Source of the DNA: Candidatus Kryptonium thompsonii
GTDB taxonomy: Bacteria > Bacteroidota > Ignavibacteria > Kryptoniales > Kryptoniaceae
NCBI GenBank assembly: GCA_001442925.1
Contig: LDXX01000009.1
Coordinates: 1-64,000, forward strand
Direction: 5' to 3'
Length of the DNA stretch: 64,000 nt
Shown: positions 52,543 to 61,529 of the stretch, piece by piece
Position numbering within the stretch: the stretch's first letter is position 1
How the letters are laid out: each line of letters opens with the position of its first letter
The notes under the pieces: model-generated
The model's input: the letters and a program-made list of their open reading frames with translations, nothing else
Database searches by the model: none
Told to the model about the DNA's origin: nothing
Program-made: the position numbers and the translations under genes

Positions 52543-54228
52543 TTAAAATTCCTCTTTTTTATTTTGGTTTTCCTTTGGAATAGGAGTTGGGGCAACGCTT
52601 GTCTCAGTAAATTCTTTTCCAGTTTTAGCAGAAATGACTTTAAATTCCTCTACTGAAAGAGTTGGATCGGGCTCAACCTTAATCAAAACAAAATATTTAG
52701 CCATAAGTTTTAAAATTTTAAACTTGCCTTTTAAGCTCGATTTCACATAGCTTGCAACAGTGGGATGCAGTTTTAAAATAAGCTTTCTTTCACTTGAATC
52801 ACTTGAAATTGCCTTGAACTTAGCAAACCATCTTTCAACTCTCTTAAAGATTAAATTTCTAAGGAAAATTGTTCCAGTCCCTGCACAGGTTGGGCATGGC
52901 TCGCTAAACTTCTCAAACACGCTCGGCCTTACCCTCTGCCTTGTAATTTGAATCAACCCAAACTCGGTCATTGGTAAAACAGTGACTTTTGCTCTATCTT
53001 TTTTGAACTCCTTGCGGAGTTCATCAAATAAGCGCTTTTTACTTTTTTCATCTTCCATATCAATAAAATCAACAACAATCAATCCACCTATATCTCTTAA
53101 CCTTAATTGTCTCACAATCTCCCTCGCAGCATCAAGATTAATTCTTAACGAAACTTGCTCCTGATTTTGCCTTGGGGCATATCTACCTGTATTCACATCG
53201 ATAACGGTCATTGCCTCTGTTTGCTCAATTAAAATATAAGCTCCACCACGAAGGTAAATTTTCCTGCCAAGCGAATTTTCGATCTCTCTATTTATTCCAT
53301 ATTTCTCAAAAATGTCCTCAGTTTCATCAAGTTCAATTTTATCAACTATGTCAGGTGCTGCCCATCTTGCGTATGCAACAACTTCACGGAAGAGAGATTT
53401 TGAATCGATGACAACTTTTTCAACATCTTTAGTTAAAAGGTCGCGCATCACACTTGATGTGACACTGAGATCTTTATAAAGCAAAGCTGGGGGTTTTTCA
53501 TTAGGTAACATCTTTTCTATCTTTTCCCATGTTAGTATCAATTGCTCAAGCTCGCCTCGCAATGTCTTGGTATCCTTCCCCTCAGCTGCAGTTCTAACTA
53601 TGACACCATATCCATTGGGAAGAAGTGCTTTGATTATATTTCTTAATCTTCGCCTTTCCCTTTGATTTAAAATTTTTCTTGATATCCCAATTTTGTTCTC
53701 CATAAAAGGCATTAAAACAAGAAATCGTCCTGGCAAAGTTATTCGTGTTGTAACACGCGCCCCCTTTCTACCGAGCGGTTCTTTTATTACCTGAACGAGA
53801 ATTGGTTGTCCCTTCTTAAGAAGATGAGATTTGCTGGGTGCGTAGGTTTCAGCGGTTCCCAATCTCTGCGTTGTAGAAACTGGTTGTAATAATTTTAACT
53901 CCCCCTCTTCGGTGGATTCTTTTACCGTTTCAGTGCCAGCCTCAGCAACTTCATCAATGCTGGTATCATCCCCAAGGAGATCCGCGTACTCTTCAATAGA
54001 TGTTTTATCGATATCAGCAAAGTGAAGAAACGCATCTTGCTTCTGCCCAATATCTATAAAAGCCGCTTTTATCCCAGGTAAAACTCTCGCAACCCTGCCA
54101 AGGTAAATATCACCAACCATTCTCCCCTGCTTAGGATTTTCAAAGAACAGTTCAGCGAGTTGGCCATCTTCAAGAACTGCTATACGCGTTTCTTTTTTCC
54201 GCGTGCTGATATAAATTTCCTTCCTCAT
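52543..54228 (-). CDS. rng: Ribonuclease G/E family endoribonuclease
   Basis: A 561-residue protein with an N-terminal S1-type domain ([20 protein letters not shown]), RNase E/G catalytic parts ([55 protein letters not shown] with the metal-binding aspartates) and the zinc-link CPTCAGTG. It processes rRNA and decays mRNA. An acidic, low-complexity insert (about 80-135) lies in the S1 domain. The first 59 nt overlap the end of the radical SAM gene. Confidence 0.95.
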   Translation of the reverse strand: MRKEIYISTRKKETRIAVLEDGQLAELFFENPKQGRMVGDIYLGRVARVLPGIKAAFIDIGQKQDAFLHFADIDKTSIEEYADLLGDDTSIDEVAEAGTETVKESTEEGELKLLQPVSTTQRLGTAETYAPSKSHLLKKGQPILVQVIKEPLGRKGARVTTRITLPGRFLVLMPFMENKIGISRKILNQRERRRLRNIIKALLPNGYGVIVRTAAEGKDTKTLRGELEQLILTWEKIEKMLPNEKPPALLYKDLSVTSSVMRDLLTKDVEKVVIDSKSLFREVVAYARWAAPDIVDKIELDETEDIFEKYGINREIENSLGRKIYLRGGAYILIEQTEAMTVIDVNTGRYAPRQNQEQVSLRINLDAAREIVRQLRLRDIGGLIVVDFIDMEDEKSKKRLFDELRKEFKKDRAKVTVLPMTEFGLIQITRQRVRPSVFEKFSEPCPTCAGTGTIFLRNLIFKRVERWFAKFKAISSDSSERKLILKLHPTVASYVKSSLKGKFKILKLMAKYFVLIKVEPDPTLSVEEFKVISAKTGKEFTETSVAPTPIPKENQNKKEEF

Positions 54229-56893
54229 GATAATAAACCCCTATTTTGTTTTCTTCTACATTATCTTCGATCGGGTCAATAATAACACCATTTTCCCAAA
54301 TGAATTGACCCGTTCGTTCAATTTTTAGTTCTCTGATTTCATTTTCATTTAAACCCAAAAGAATTTTAAGAATCGAATCAACCCGTGGCATAACCCCGTT
54401 CTCATCGCGAACAATCTTTAATCTAAAACCATCATCCTCGACATAAATTCCAGCGATATATTTGCGAACATTGATAGTTTTCACCTTTCCATCTTGAGTG
54501 ACTTTATCGATTAAAACTTCATCCTTGGAAAGTAAAAGTTCAACCTGAGTTTGAAGATTTTCAGAAGTGTAATAAACTTTGTACTCAAAAAGATTGATTT
54601 GTTTATCGAGCGATTTCTTTTGTTTGGGTATCCTTTTTATCGCAAGGATTCGCATCCCGTTGGGGAGATTAAAAGCAAGTCGTTCTTTAATCTCATCTGG
54701 ATCGAGAAATTCTTCAAGCTCAAAATCAAGAAATTCACATAAACTTGAATAACCAATTGGAAGTGGTGCTGAAAATGAGAACTTTGGATGAGGATGAAAG
54801 CCTTGGGTATACGCAACTTTTAAATTCGCTTTTCTAAAAATACGATTGAAAAGACGAATCAAATCAAGGTGCGAGATGTATCTTAAATCCCCTTCCTTTG
54901 TATATTTCATCCTGTAGACAAAAGTTTGAACTTTAACATTACTTCTTTGATATGATTTATCAATCCAAATAGTCTCCTCACCGATGCTTAAGACTTCCCC
55001 ATCCCGTGCACCCTTCACATCTTTATCAATTTGCTCTCTTATTAACATCTTTATCGTTTTAAAATCACAAGCTCCACAAGCATGGCATATATCTTCAGGT
55101 CTACAATCAGGTATCATCGCCTCTTTGTAAGCTTTTTGCCTGTCCCTCCATAAAAATTTTTTCAAAACACCCATAAAAATATGATCCCATGGGAAGACCT
55201 CATCTTTATCATATTCACGAGTGTAATCTTCAACCCTTAGCCCATTTTCATTCAATGCTTCAAGCCACAAATCAAAGTTCATTTTATCAGTCCAAGCATC
55301 AAACTTCGCACCTTTTCTCCAAGCAGAATAAATCACATCAGATATTCTTCTATCACCCCGCCCAAGAATTGTTTCAAGCGTTGTCACTCGTGGATCTCGA
55401 ATGTCAAGTCTTATATTTTTACATTTATTCTTCGATCTCAAATATCTTGTTTTATCAATGAGCTCTTCGATCGAATTTTGTCTTTCCCACTGAAATGGGG
55501 TATGCGGCTTGGGAGAAAACGGGGAAACGGAAACATGAACTTCCATATTATAGACTTTTTTCCTTTGGGCAATCTTCACAACATTTTCAGCAATTCTTAA
55601 AATTCCATCGAGATCCTCATAAGTTTCGGTCGGAAGTCCCATCATAAAGTAAAGTTTCACAAGGCGCCATCCATAGTCAATAGCTATTTCAACCGCTCGA
55701 TAGAAATCGTCCTCGGAACTTTGTTTATTTATAACTCTACGCAACCTTTCCGTTCCAGCCTCAGGAGCAAAAGTAAGACCGCTTGCGCCACCCTCACGGG
55801 CAAATTTTGCAATCCCCTTTGTATATGTCTGCGGGCGAAGCGATGGGAAACTCGGCGAAACCTTCTTTTCAGTGATAAGTTCGTAACTTCTACTCATAAG
55901 CTCAGGCAACAGAGAATAATCAGAGGTTGAAAGCGAAACAAACGACATCTCTTCATAGCCAGTATTTTCAATCACAGTTTTCGTCTCGTTGATTAAATCG
56001 TCAACAGCTCTTTCTCGTACAGGTCTATAAATCATTCCAGCATTACAAAACCTACAACCCTGCGTGCATCCCCTCATTATCTCAAGTTGAAACCTATCAT
56101 GCACAATCTCAACTAAAGGGACAACAGGTTTATCAGGGTAATATTCAGGTTTTAACTCAGGAACAACATTCCTTTTAATAGGAAGAGGGAGTTCATCAAA
56201 AAGTTTTTTAACACCTTTTAATTTCCCGTTTTCGTAAATCGGTTCATAAAACTTGGGAACATAAACACCTTGCAAAGTTTTTGCAGATTCAAATAAAATT
56301 TCATCTCTCTTTCTTCTCTCTTTTTTCATTCTATATACAATTTCAAGAAACGCAGGCAGAAGATTTTCCCCATCCCCAAGAAGAAAGACATCAATGAACG
56401 CAGACATCGGCTCCGGATTACAAGCAACTGGACCACCGGCAATAACTATGGGATCTTCTTCAGATCTATCTTTTGAAAAAATTGGTATTCCCCCAAGTTC
56501 AAGCATATTCAAAATGTTCGTATAGTGAAGCTCATATTGTAAAGTGAAACCAACGACATCAAAAAGCTTAAGAGGTCTTTTGGTCTCAAGGGAATACAGA
56601 GGAATCTTTTCCCGTCGCATTATCTCTTCGGCATCCACCCATGGGGCATAAACCCGTTCGGCACTTGCCCACGGTATCTTGTTCACAATATTGTACAAAA
56701 TTTTAAACCCAATATATGACATTCCTATATCGTAAATATCGGGGAAACACAGGGCAATTTTAACCTGTGCTTCCGGCTTGACGACAATGTTAAACTCATT
56801 TCCTATATATCTTCCAGGCTTTTCAACAAATGGCAGAATCTTTCTTTCTACATCCATTTTAACTTTAAACAATCTATCCTCAAACTCCATCAT
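54170..56893 (-). CDS. B12-binding-type radical SAM protein with DUF2344 domain (TIGR03960-like)
   Basis: A 907-residue fusion. The N-terminal part resembles B12-binding-type domains (IALCFPDIYDIGMSYIGFKI). A radical SAM core follows with the cluster motif MRGCTQGCRFCNAGMIYRP and EAGTERLRRVIN. The C-terminal quarter (about 660-860, YRMKYTKEGDLRYISHLDLI and YTQGFHPHPKFSFSAPLPIG) is DUF2344. This pairing beside rng is common in many bacteria; an rRNA or tRNA modification role has been suggested but not shown. The stop lies 59 nt inside rng. A second ATG at 56890 fits the AAGGA site slightly better. Confidence 0.9.
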   Translation of the reverse strand: MMEFEDRLFKVKMDVERKILPFVEKPGRYIGNEFNIVVKPEAQVKIALCFPDIYDIGMSYIGFKILYNIVNKIPWASAERVYAPWVDAEEIMRREKIPLYSLETKRPLKLFDVVGFTLQYELHYTNILNMLELGGIPIFSKDRSEEDPIVIAGGPVACNPEPMSAFIDVFLLGDGENLLPAFLEIVYRMKKERRKRDEILFESAKTLQGVYVPKFYEPIYENGKLKGVKKLFDELPLPIKRNVVPELKPEYYPDKPVVPLVEIVHDRFQLEIMRGCTQGCRFCNAGMIYRPVRERAVDDLINETKTVIENTGYEEMSFVSLSTSDYSLLPELMSRSYELITEKKVSPSFPSLRPQTYTKGIAKFAREGGASGLTFAPEAGTERLRRVINKQSSEDDFYRAVEIAIDYGWRLVKLYFMMGLPTETYEDLDGILRIAENVVKIAQRKKVYNMEVHVSVSPFSPKPHTPFQWERQNSIEELIDKTRYLRSKNKCKNIRLDIRDPRVTTLETILGRGDRRISDVIYSAWRKGAKFDAWTDKMNFDLWLEALNENGLRVEDYTREYDKDEVFPWDHIFMGVLKKFLWRDRQKAYKEAMIPDCRPEDICHACGACDFKTIKMLIREQIDKDVKGARDGEVLSIGEETIWIDKSYQRSNVKVQTFVYRMKYTKEGDLRYISHLDLIRLFNRIFRKANLKVAYTQGFHPHPKFSFSAPLPIGYSSLCEFLDFELEEFLDPDEIKERLAFNLPNGMRILAIKRIPKQKKSLDKQINLFEYKVYYTSENLQTQVELLLSKDEVLIDKVTQDGKVKTINVRKYIAGIYVEDDGFRLKIVRDENGVMPRVDSILKILLGLNENEIRELKIERTGQFIWENGVIIDPIEDNVEENKIGVYYHEEGNLYQHAEKRNAYSSS

Positions 56894-56958
56894 ATTCCTT
56901 TAAGTTTTTATTCCTGTTCCCTTACTTTACACTCAAAAATACGAAAAAATTATAAGTA

Positions 56959-56988
56959 TTGCAAAAATTTTGTTTTTGGGTTTATTTT
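56959..56988 (+). promoter_or_regulatory. Candidate promoter of murA
   Basis: TTGCAA (56959-56964) and TATTTT (56983-56988) are 18 nt apart, ending 44 nt before the murA ATG. GAAGGTG (57022-57028) is the ribosome binding site. The gap separates divergent genes, so a promoter is expected here. Confidence 0.4.
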
Positions 56989-57032
56989 TCTGAATTTTGA
57001 GACAAGGAACGAAAATTTAAAGAAGGTGAAAA

Positions 57033-58295
57033 ATGGAAAAATTTGTAATCATCGGAGGTCAAAAGCTCTCTGGGACAGTTGAGATCAGTGGAGCCAAAAA
57101 CTCAGTCCTTGCTTTAATGCCAGCGACAATTCTTGCCAGCGGAACTTACAAAATTTATAACACCCCCGACCTTAGGGATGTAAAAACGATGAGCCAAGTT
57201 TTAATGGAAATGGGGGTTGATGTTAAATTTGAAAATCATGTTTTGACAATCAATACGGAAAACATATCAAAGTTTGAAGCTCCTTACGAACTTGTGAAGA
57301 AAATGAGAGCATCAATCTATGTCCTTGGTCCGCTTGTTGGAAGGTTTGGTTATGCCCGTGTTTCCCTGCCCGGCGGTTGTGCCTGGGGTCCAAGGCCTGT
57401 TGATCTGCATATCGAAGGAATTCGAAAACTTGGCGCTGAAGTTGAACTTGATGCTGGTTATATCGTCGCAAAAGCAAAACAACTAAAAGGCGCAAAAATT
57501 CATTTCGATAAACCAAGCGTCGGCGCAACGGGAAACATCATGATGGCTTCCGTGCTTGCAAAAGGGACAACAGTGATTGAAAACGCTGCAAAAGAACCCG
57601 AAATCGTCCAACTTGGTGAGTTTTTAATTTCAATGGGTGCAAGAATAAATGGTCTGGGGACAGACAAAATTGAAATCGAAGGCGTTGATGCACTTCATCC
57701 TGCGGATATTGTAACCATACCAGATAGAATTGAAGCCGGAACTTTTCTCGTTGCTGGAGCGATAACAGGCGGACGGATCAAGGTTGAAAAATGCAATCCT
57801 TCGCACTTTGAGGCGCTTCTTCTTAAACTTGAAGATGCAGGGTGCCATCTAAATATTGGAGCAGACTTTGTTGAAATTGAGGCTCCCGACGAAATTAAAC
57901 CAGTTGATGTTACAACCGCCGTGTACCCCGGATTCCCAACAGATATGCAGGCACAATGGATTGCACTTATGTCGATTGCAAATGGGACATCAGTTATAAC
58001 AGAGACAATTTTTTACGACAGATTCAAACATGTGCCAGAGCTTGTTCGTCTTGGGGCAGATATTGAGGTAAATGAAAATGTAGCGATTGTAAGAGGTGTC
58101 AAAAAACTTAAGGGGACGAAGGTGATGTCGACAGATTTGAGGGCAAGCGCATCGTTAATTTTGGCGGGGCTTGTCGCAGAGGGACGAACTGAGGTTCTAA
58201 GGATTTATCACATAGACAGAGGCTACGAGCATATTGAGAAAAAACTTCAGCAGCTTGGAGCCCAGATATGGAGAGAAAAAACGGATGAATTTTAA
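57033..58295 (+). CDS. murA: UDP-N-acetylglucosamine 1-carboxyvinyltransferase
   Basis: A 420-residue EPSP-synthase-fold enzyme that makes the first committed peptidoglycan precursor. Motifs: SGAKNSVLALMPATI, the catalytic loop LPGGCAWGPRPVDLHIEG with catalytic Cys at 116, GATGNIMMASVLAKG, and PGFPTDMQAQWIAL. The loop has WGP where most MurA proteins have IGA or IGS. The ATG is preceded by GAAGGTG. It ends two bases before the -35 box of the following sigma-factor promoter. Confidence 0.96.
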   Translation: MEKFVIIGGQKLSGTVEISGAKNSVLALMPATILASGTYKIYNTPDLRDVKTMSQVLMEMGVDVKFENHVLTINTENISKFEAPYELVKKMRASIYVLGPLVGRFGYARVSLPGGCAWGPRPVDLHIEGIRKLGAEVELDAGYIVAKAKQLKGAKIHFDKPSVGATGNIMMASVLAKGTTVIENAAKEPEIVQLGEFLISMGARINGLGTDKIEIEGVDALHPADIVTIPDRIEAGTFLVAGAITGGRIKVEKCNPSHFEALLLKLEDAGCHLNIGADFVEIEAPDEIKPVDVTTAVYPGFPTDMQAQWIALMSIANGTSVITETIFYDRFKHVPELVRLGADIEVNENVAIVRGVKKLKGTKVMSTDLRASASLILAGLVAEGRTEVLRIYHIDRGYEHIEKKLQQLGAQIWREKTDEF

Positions 58296-58296
58296 A

Positions 58297-58322
58297 GGAA
58301 CTTTATTCAAATTTAATCCGTC
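58297..58322 (+). promoter_or_regulatory. ECF-type promoter upstream of the ECF sigma gene
   Basis: GGAAC (58297-58301) and CGTC (58319-58322) are separated by exactly 17 nt, the pattern of ECF sigma promoters. The sigma ATG is only 14 nt beyond CGTC and has no Shine-Dalgarno, so this transcript would be almost leaderless. This implies positive autoregulation. Confidence 0.65.
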
Positions 58323-58335
58323 ATAATTTCGGAAT

Positions 58336-58917
58336 ATGAACAAACAATTTGAGACACTTGATGAAGTTGAAATCGTACAGTTGGCAAAGGACGGCGATGA
58401 AAAGGCATTTGAGTTCATAGTTAAAAAATATCAAAACAAGGTTGCGAATTTAATCTTTAAAATAATTGGCGATGCAAGTATTGTTGAAGATCTAACGCAG
58501 GAGGTGTTTTTAAGAGTGATCGAATCGCTAAAAGAATATAAATTTGGCTCTGCCCTTTATACATGGATTTACAGGATTACGGTCAACATCTGCATTGATG
58601 AAATCCGGAGAAGGCAACGTTCAAGAGCTTATTCCCTATCAGATGTATTAAGCCAGAATCCAAAAGCGGAGCCATCGCATTCACATGTGGAAAAAACAGT
58701 TGAACAAAAAGAGATGAGAGAAATAATCGAAGAAGCGATTTCAAAGCTTCCGCCTGAGTATAAAACAGCTTTAATTCTGCGTGAGTTTGAAGATTTACCC
58801 TATGAAGAAATAGCAAGGGTTCTTAAAATTAGAGTTGGCACTGTAAAATCAAGGATTTTCAGAGCAAGAAAGCTTTTAGCTGAACATTTAAAAGAATATA
58901 AGGACCTTTTAAAATGA
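58336..58917 (+). CDS. ECF-family RNA polymerase sigma factor
   Basis: A 193-residue sigma-70 family protein with only regions 2 and 4. Region 2 (about 25-95) has DASIVEDLTQEVFLRVIESL and ALYTWIYRITVNICIDEIRR; region 4 (about 130-185) has LPPEYKTALILREFEDLPYE and the recognition helix RVLKIRVGTVKSRIFRARKL. This is RpoE-like ECF architecture. The next gene, overlapping as ATGA, encodes a zinc-binding anti-sigma factor. The system probably answers envelope stress. Confidence 0.94.
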   Translation: MNKQFETLDEVEIVQLAKDGDEKAFEFIVKKYQNKVANLIFKIIGDASIVEDLTQEVFLRVIESLKEYKFGSALYTWIYRITVNICIDEIRRRQRSRAYSLSDVLSQNPKAEPSHSHVEKTVEQKEMREIIEEAISKLPPEYKTALILREFEDLPYEEIARVLKIRVGTVKSRIFRARKLLAEHLKEYKDLLK

Positions 58918-59366
58918 GGCACGCAAAAATCAAAAAACTCGTTTCAGAATACATCGACGGCGAACTAAAAAATAATATCGAACTGGTCAAAGAACACATA
59001 AAAACTTGTGAAGAATGCGCACAACTTTTTAGGCTTCACTCTCTTGTCAGAGAAACTCTGAAAGAGAACACAATTGAAGTTTCGCCGTATTTATTTACAA
59101 GGATACAAGCAAAGCTTAAAGAGCGGAAATCTCAACAGCCCTTGTGGGATTATATAATTGGCTTCTCAAAAGAGCTTGCTGTCGTCTTGATTTTGATTTT
59201 TATGCTTTTGTTGGGCATTGAATTAATTTCAAGTCGATCTTCAGTTAAAATCGAAGAAGCCATTTTAAGCGAATCACCGTCAATTCAAAAGGTTATTTCA
59301 TCTGGTGGAGATCTAACAAAAGATGATGTTCTTGAACTAACACTATCAAATGGGAAAAGAAAATGA
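58914..59366 (+). CDS. Membrane zinc-binding anti-sigma factor
   Basis: A 150-residue protein with the ZAS motif H28-x3-C32-x2-C35 (EHIKTCEECAQLF) in its cytoplasmic N-terminus, a transmembrane helix (about 80-100) and a short periplasmic part. It should hold the ECF sigma factor inactive until a stress signal frees it. It overlaps both neighbours as ATGA, so all three genes are coupled. Confidence 0.9.
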   Translation: MRHAKIKKLVSEYIDGELKNNIELVKEHIKTCEECAQLFRLHSLVRETLKENTIEVSPYLFTRIQAKLKERKSQQPLWDYIIGFSKELAVVLILIFMLLLGIELISSRSSVKIEEAILSESPSIQKVISSGGDLTKDDVLELTLSNGKRK

Positions 59367-59722
59367 GCAACAAAACCAAAGCAATAATAGTTATACTTGG
59401 ATGCATTATAATAGGCTTCATCCTTGGAGTCTTAGCGGATAGATTACTTTTTCTCAAATATCATCCCAGAAAACCTGGATTGAAGGAGTATCGAAAGGAA
59501 CTCATCAAAAAATTGAACTTGAATCAAACTCAACAAGTTCGGCTTGATTCAATTTTAAGTTGGTCTCAAATAGAATTTAAAAATTTAAGCAAAGAATTTC
59601 GCCCGAAATATGATTCCCTAAAAAACGCACTTCGTGATTCAATCAAATCTATTTTGAACCCAGATCAAATTGAAAAGTTTGAAAAGATGATGAAAGAAAT
59701 AGAAAAAAATGGTCGGAGGTAA
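59363..59722 (+). CDS. Spy/CpxP/ZraP-like periplasmic sensor protein
   Basis: A 119-residue protein with an N-terminal membrane anchor (about 8-28) and a mainly helical, highly charged periplasmic part (LKKLNLNQTQQVRLDSILSW-type, with DQIEKFEKMM near the end). The hydrophobic-then-LTxxQ-like pattern is that of the heavy-metal resistance/Spy group of small periplasmic chaperones and sensors. Its place after sigma and anti-sigma suggests it modulates the stress signal. Family assignment from pattern and context. Confidence 0.6.
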   Translation: MSNKTKAIIVILGCIIIGFILGVLADRLLFLKYHPRKPGLKEYRKELIKKLNLNQTQQVRLDSILSWSQIEFKNLSKEFRPKYDSLKNALRDSIKSILNPDQIEKFEKMMKEIEKNGRR

Positions 59723-59728
59723 ACAGCA

Positions 59729-61030
59729 ATGAGACGAAAAATAACTCGCATTTTCATAATTGTAGCCGTTTTAATAGCCGCTGGACTTGCGGTGGCTTTT
59801 TATTTCAACAATAGAAAATCAGGAACGCTACCGCTCAAGACATCGAAAGTAGACACAGGAAATATTGAGGTATATGTCACAACAACTGGGACATTAAATC
59901 CTGTCACGCTTGTTCAAGTTGGGACACAGGTATCTGGAACGATTGCAAAGATATATGTTGATTTCAATGATGTTGTAAAAAAAGGTCAAATAATAGCCCA
60001 AATTGATTCTACTTTTCTTGCGGCACAGGTTAAAGACGCGGAGGCTCAAGTTGAAAGAGCAAAGGCTCAAGTAAACCAGGCGCAACGAGACTTAAATAGA
60101 ATAAAAGAACTTTACGCCAAAAATCTTGTTTCCCAAGCTGATTATGATCAAGCGTTAACAAATTATGAAACTGCACTTGCGCAGTTGAAGTCAGCCGAGG
60201 CTCAGCTTGAAAGAGCCCGGGTAAACTTGAAGTATTCAACAATTTACTCACCGATAGATGGAATTGTTATTTCTAGAAATGTCGATGTCGGTCAAACCGT
60301 CGCCGCAAGTTTACAAGCCCCAACCCTTTTCACAATAGCAAACGATTTGAGAAAGATGAGAGTTGAGGCAAATGTAGATGAAGCAGATATAGGGAAAGTT
60401 AAACCGGGTCAAATCGTATATTTCACAGTTGATGCATATCCTGAAGAAACATTCACCGGAAAAGTTTCGCAAGTTCGACTTCAGCCGATAAATGTTCAAA
60501 ATGTGATAAATTACACCGTGATCATAGATGTTGACAACAAGGATTTGAAATTAAAGCCAGGTATGACTGCAAATGTTAAAATTTTAATTGAAAAGCGCGA
60601 GAATGTGTTGAGACTTCCAAATCTTGCATTAAGGTTTAAACCTGATCCTGCGGATAAACGCTTTGCAAAAGCGATGGAAGAGATGCAGAAAAGAAGAGAA
60701 GAATTTATGAGACGAAGGCAACAAGAAGGTGGACCAGGATTTCCAAATCAAGCGCCACAGGGTCAAGGTGAACAAAGATTTGGTGGTTTCCCTGGTGGGG
60801 GTTCACCAGGAGGCGGAAATAGAGCAATAATCTGGATTCTTGATGAAAACAAAAATCCCAAACCAGTCTTCGTAAGAACTGGAATAACTGATGGAAACTA
60901 TACTGAGGTTGTGGGTGGAAATCTTAAAGAAGGTGACGAAGTAATAACTGGCTATGTTTTCCAAACTGCGGCAGGAAATAATCCATCAACCCCACAACCA
61001 TTCCAGTTCAGAGGAAGAACGCCATTTTAA
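59729..61030 (+). CDS. RND/MacA-type efflux periplasmic adaptor
   Basis: A 433-residue membrane-fusion protein: N-terminal transmembrane anchor (about 7-27), lipoyl-like and barrel-sandwich halves (VQVGTQVSGTIAKIYVDFND and STIYSPIDGIVISRNVDVG), a long helical hairpin between them (about 95-165), and beta-barrel parts. Near 310-375 is an unusual Arg/Glu-rich then Gly/Pro/Gln-rich insert (GEQRFGGFPGGGSPGG). The usual partner, a MacB-like ABC permease, does not follow: the next gene is rpmE. It is the last gene of the sigma operon, 6 nt after the Spy-like gene. Confidence 0.88.
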   Translation: MRRKITRIFIIVAVLIAAGLAVAFYFNNRKSGTLPLKTSKVDTGNIEVYVTTTGTLNPVTLVQVGTQVSGTIAKIYVDFNDVVKKGQIIAQIDSTFLAAQVKDAEAQVERAKAQVNQAQRDLNRIKELYAKNLVSQADYDQALTNYETALAQLKSAEAQLERARVNLKYSTIYSPIDGIVISRNVDVGQTVAASLQAPTLFTIANDLRKMRVEANVDEADIGKVKPGQIVYFTVDAYPEETFTGKVSQVRLQPINVQNVINYTVIIDVDNKDLKLKPGMTANVKILIEKRENVLRLPNLALRFKPDPADKRFAKAMEEMQKRREEFMRRRQQEGGPGFPNQAPQGQGEQRFGGFPGGGSPGGGNRAIIWILDENKNPKPVFVRTGITDGNYTEVVGGNLKEGDEVITGYVFQTAAGNNPSTPQPFQFRGRTPF

Positions 61031-61105
61031 TTTCGGATAAAAAAGCAAATAATTTTTGGGGAAAATTGAGGTTTTTAAAATTTCGCTTTTTTGCGATCCT
61101 TTTTC

Positions 61106-61134
61106 TTGCCTTTAATTTGTGTTTTGTTTATATT
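61106..61134 (+). promoter_or_regulatory. Promoter of rpmE
   Basis: TTGCCT (61106-61111) and TATATT (61129-61134) are 17 nt apart, 41 nt before the rpmE ATG. AAGGAG at 61163-61168 is the ribosome binding site. Confidence 0.52.
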
Positions 61135-61175
61135 TAAGTGCGAAAAATTAATAATTCAACATAAGGAGATAAAGA

Positions 61176-61400
61176 ATGAAGAAAGGAATTCATCCGCCTT
61201 ATAAGAAGACGGTAATTGCGTGCGTTTGTGGAAATACTTTTGAGACAAGGTCGACCGTAGGTGGAGTTATTAAAGTTGAGATTTGTTCCAATTGTCATCC
61301 TTTTTTCACCGGAAAGCAGAAGTTCGTCGACACTGCAGGAAGAGTTGAACGTTTCATGAAGCGCTATGGAAAAGATTATCAAAAGGTCAAAGGTGAGTAA
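61176..61400 (+). CDS. rpmE: Ribosomal protein L31, zinc-binding type
   Basis: A 74-residue L31 ([20 protein letters not shown]) with the four zinc cysteines of the C+ form at 16, 18, 37 and 40, and the family stretch [20 protein letters not shown]. It helps bridge the ribosomal subunits. It has its own promoter and terminator. Confidence 0.97.
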   Translation: MKKGIHPPYKKTVIACVCGNTFETRSTVGGVIKVEICSNCHPFFTGKQKFVDTAGRVERFMKRYGKDYQKVKGE

Positions 61401-61433
61401 TCATAATTTTAACTTTAACTTTTGGAAAATTTC

Positions 61434-61464
61434 AAAGGGAAGGATATAAGCCTTCCCTTTTTTG
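61434..61464 (+). terminator. Intrinsic terminator of rpmE
   Basis: AAAGGGAAGG (61434-61443) pairs with CCTTCCCTTT (61451-61460) around a 7-nt loop and runs into TTTTTTG. It lies 34 nt after the rpmE stop. Confidence 0.9.
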
Positions 61465-61529
61465 TTTTTCTAGGAAAACTTTAACCTAAAAAATAAAAAA
61501 TAAAACAAAAACTAAATTGGAGGAATCAA

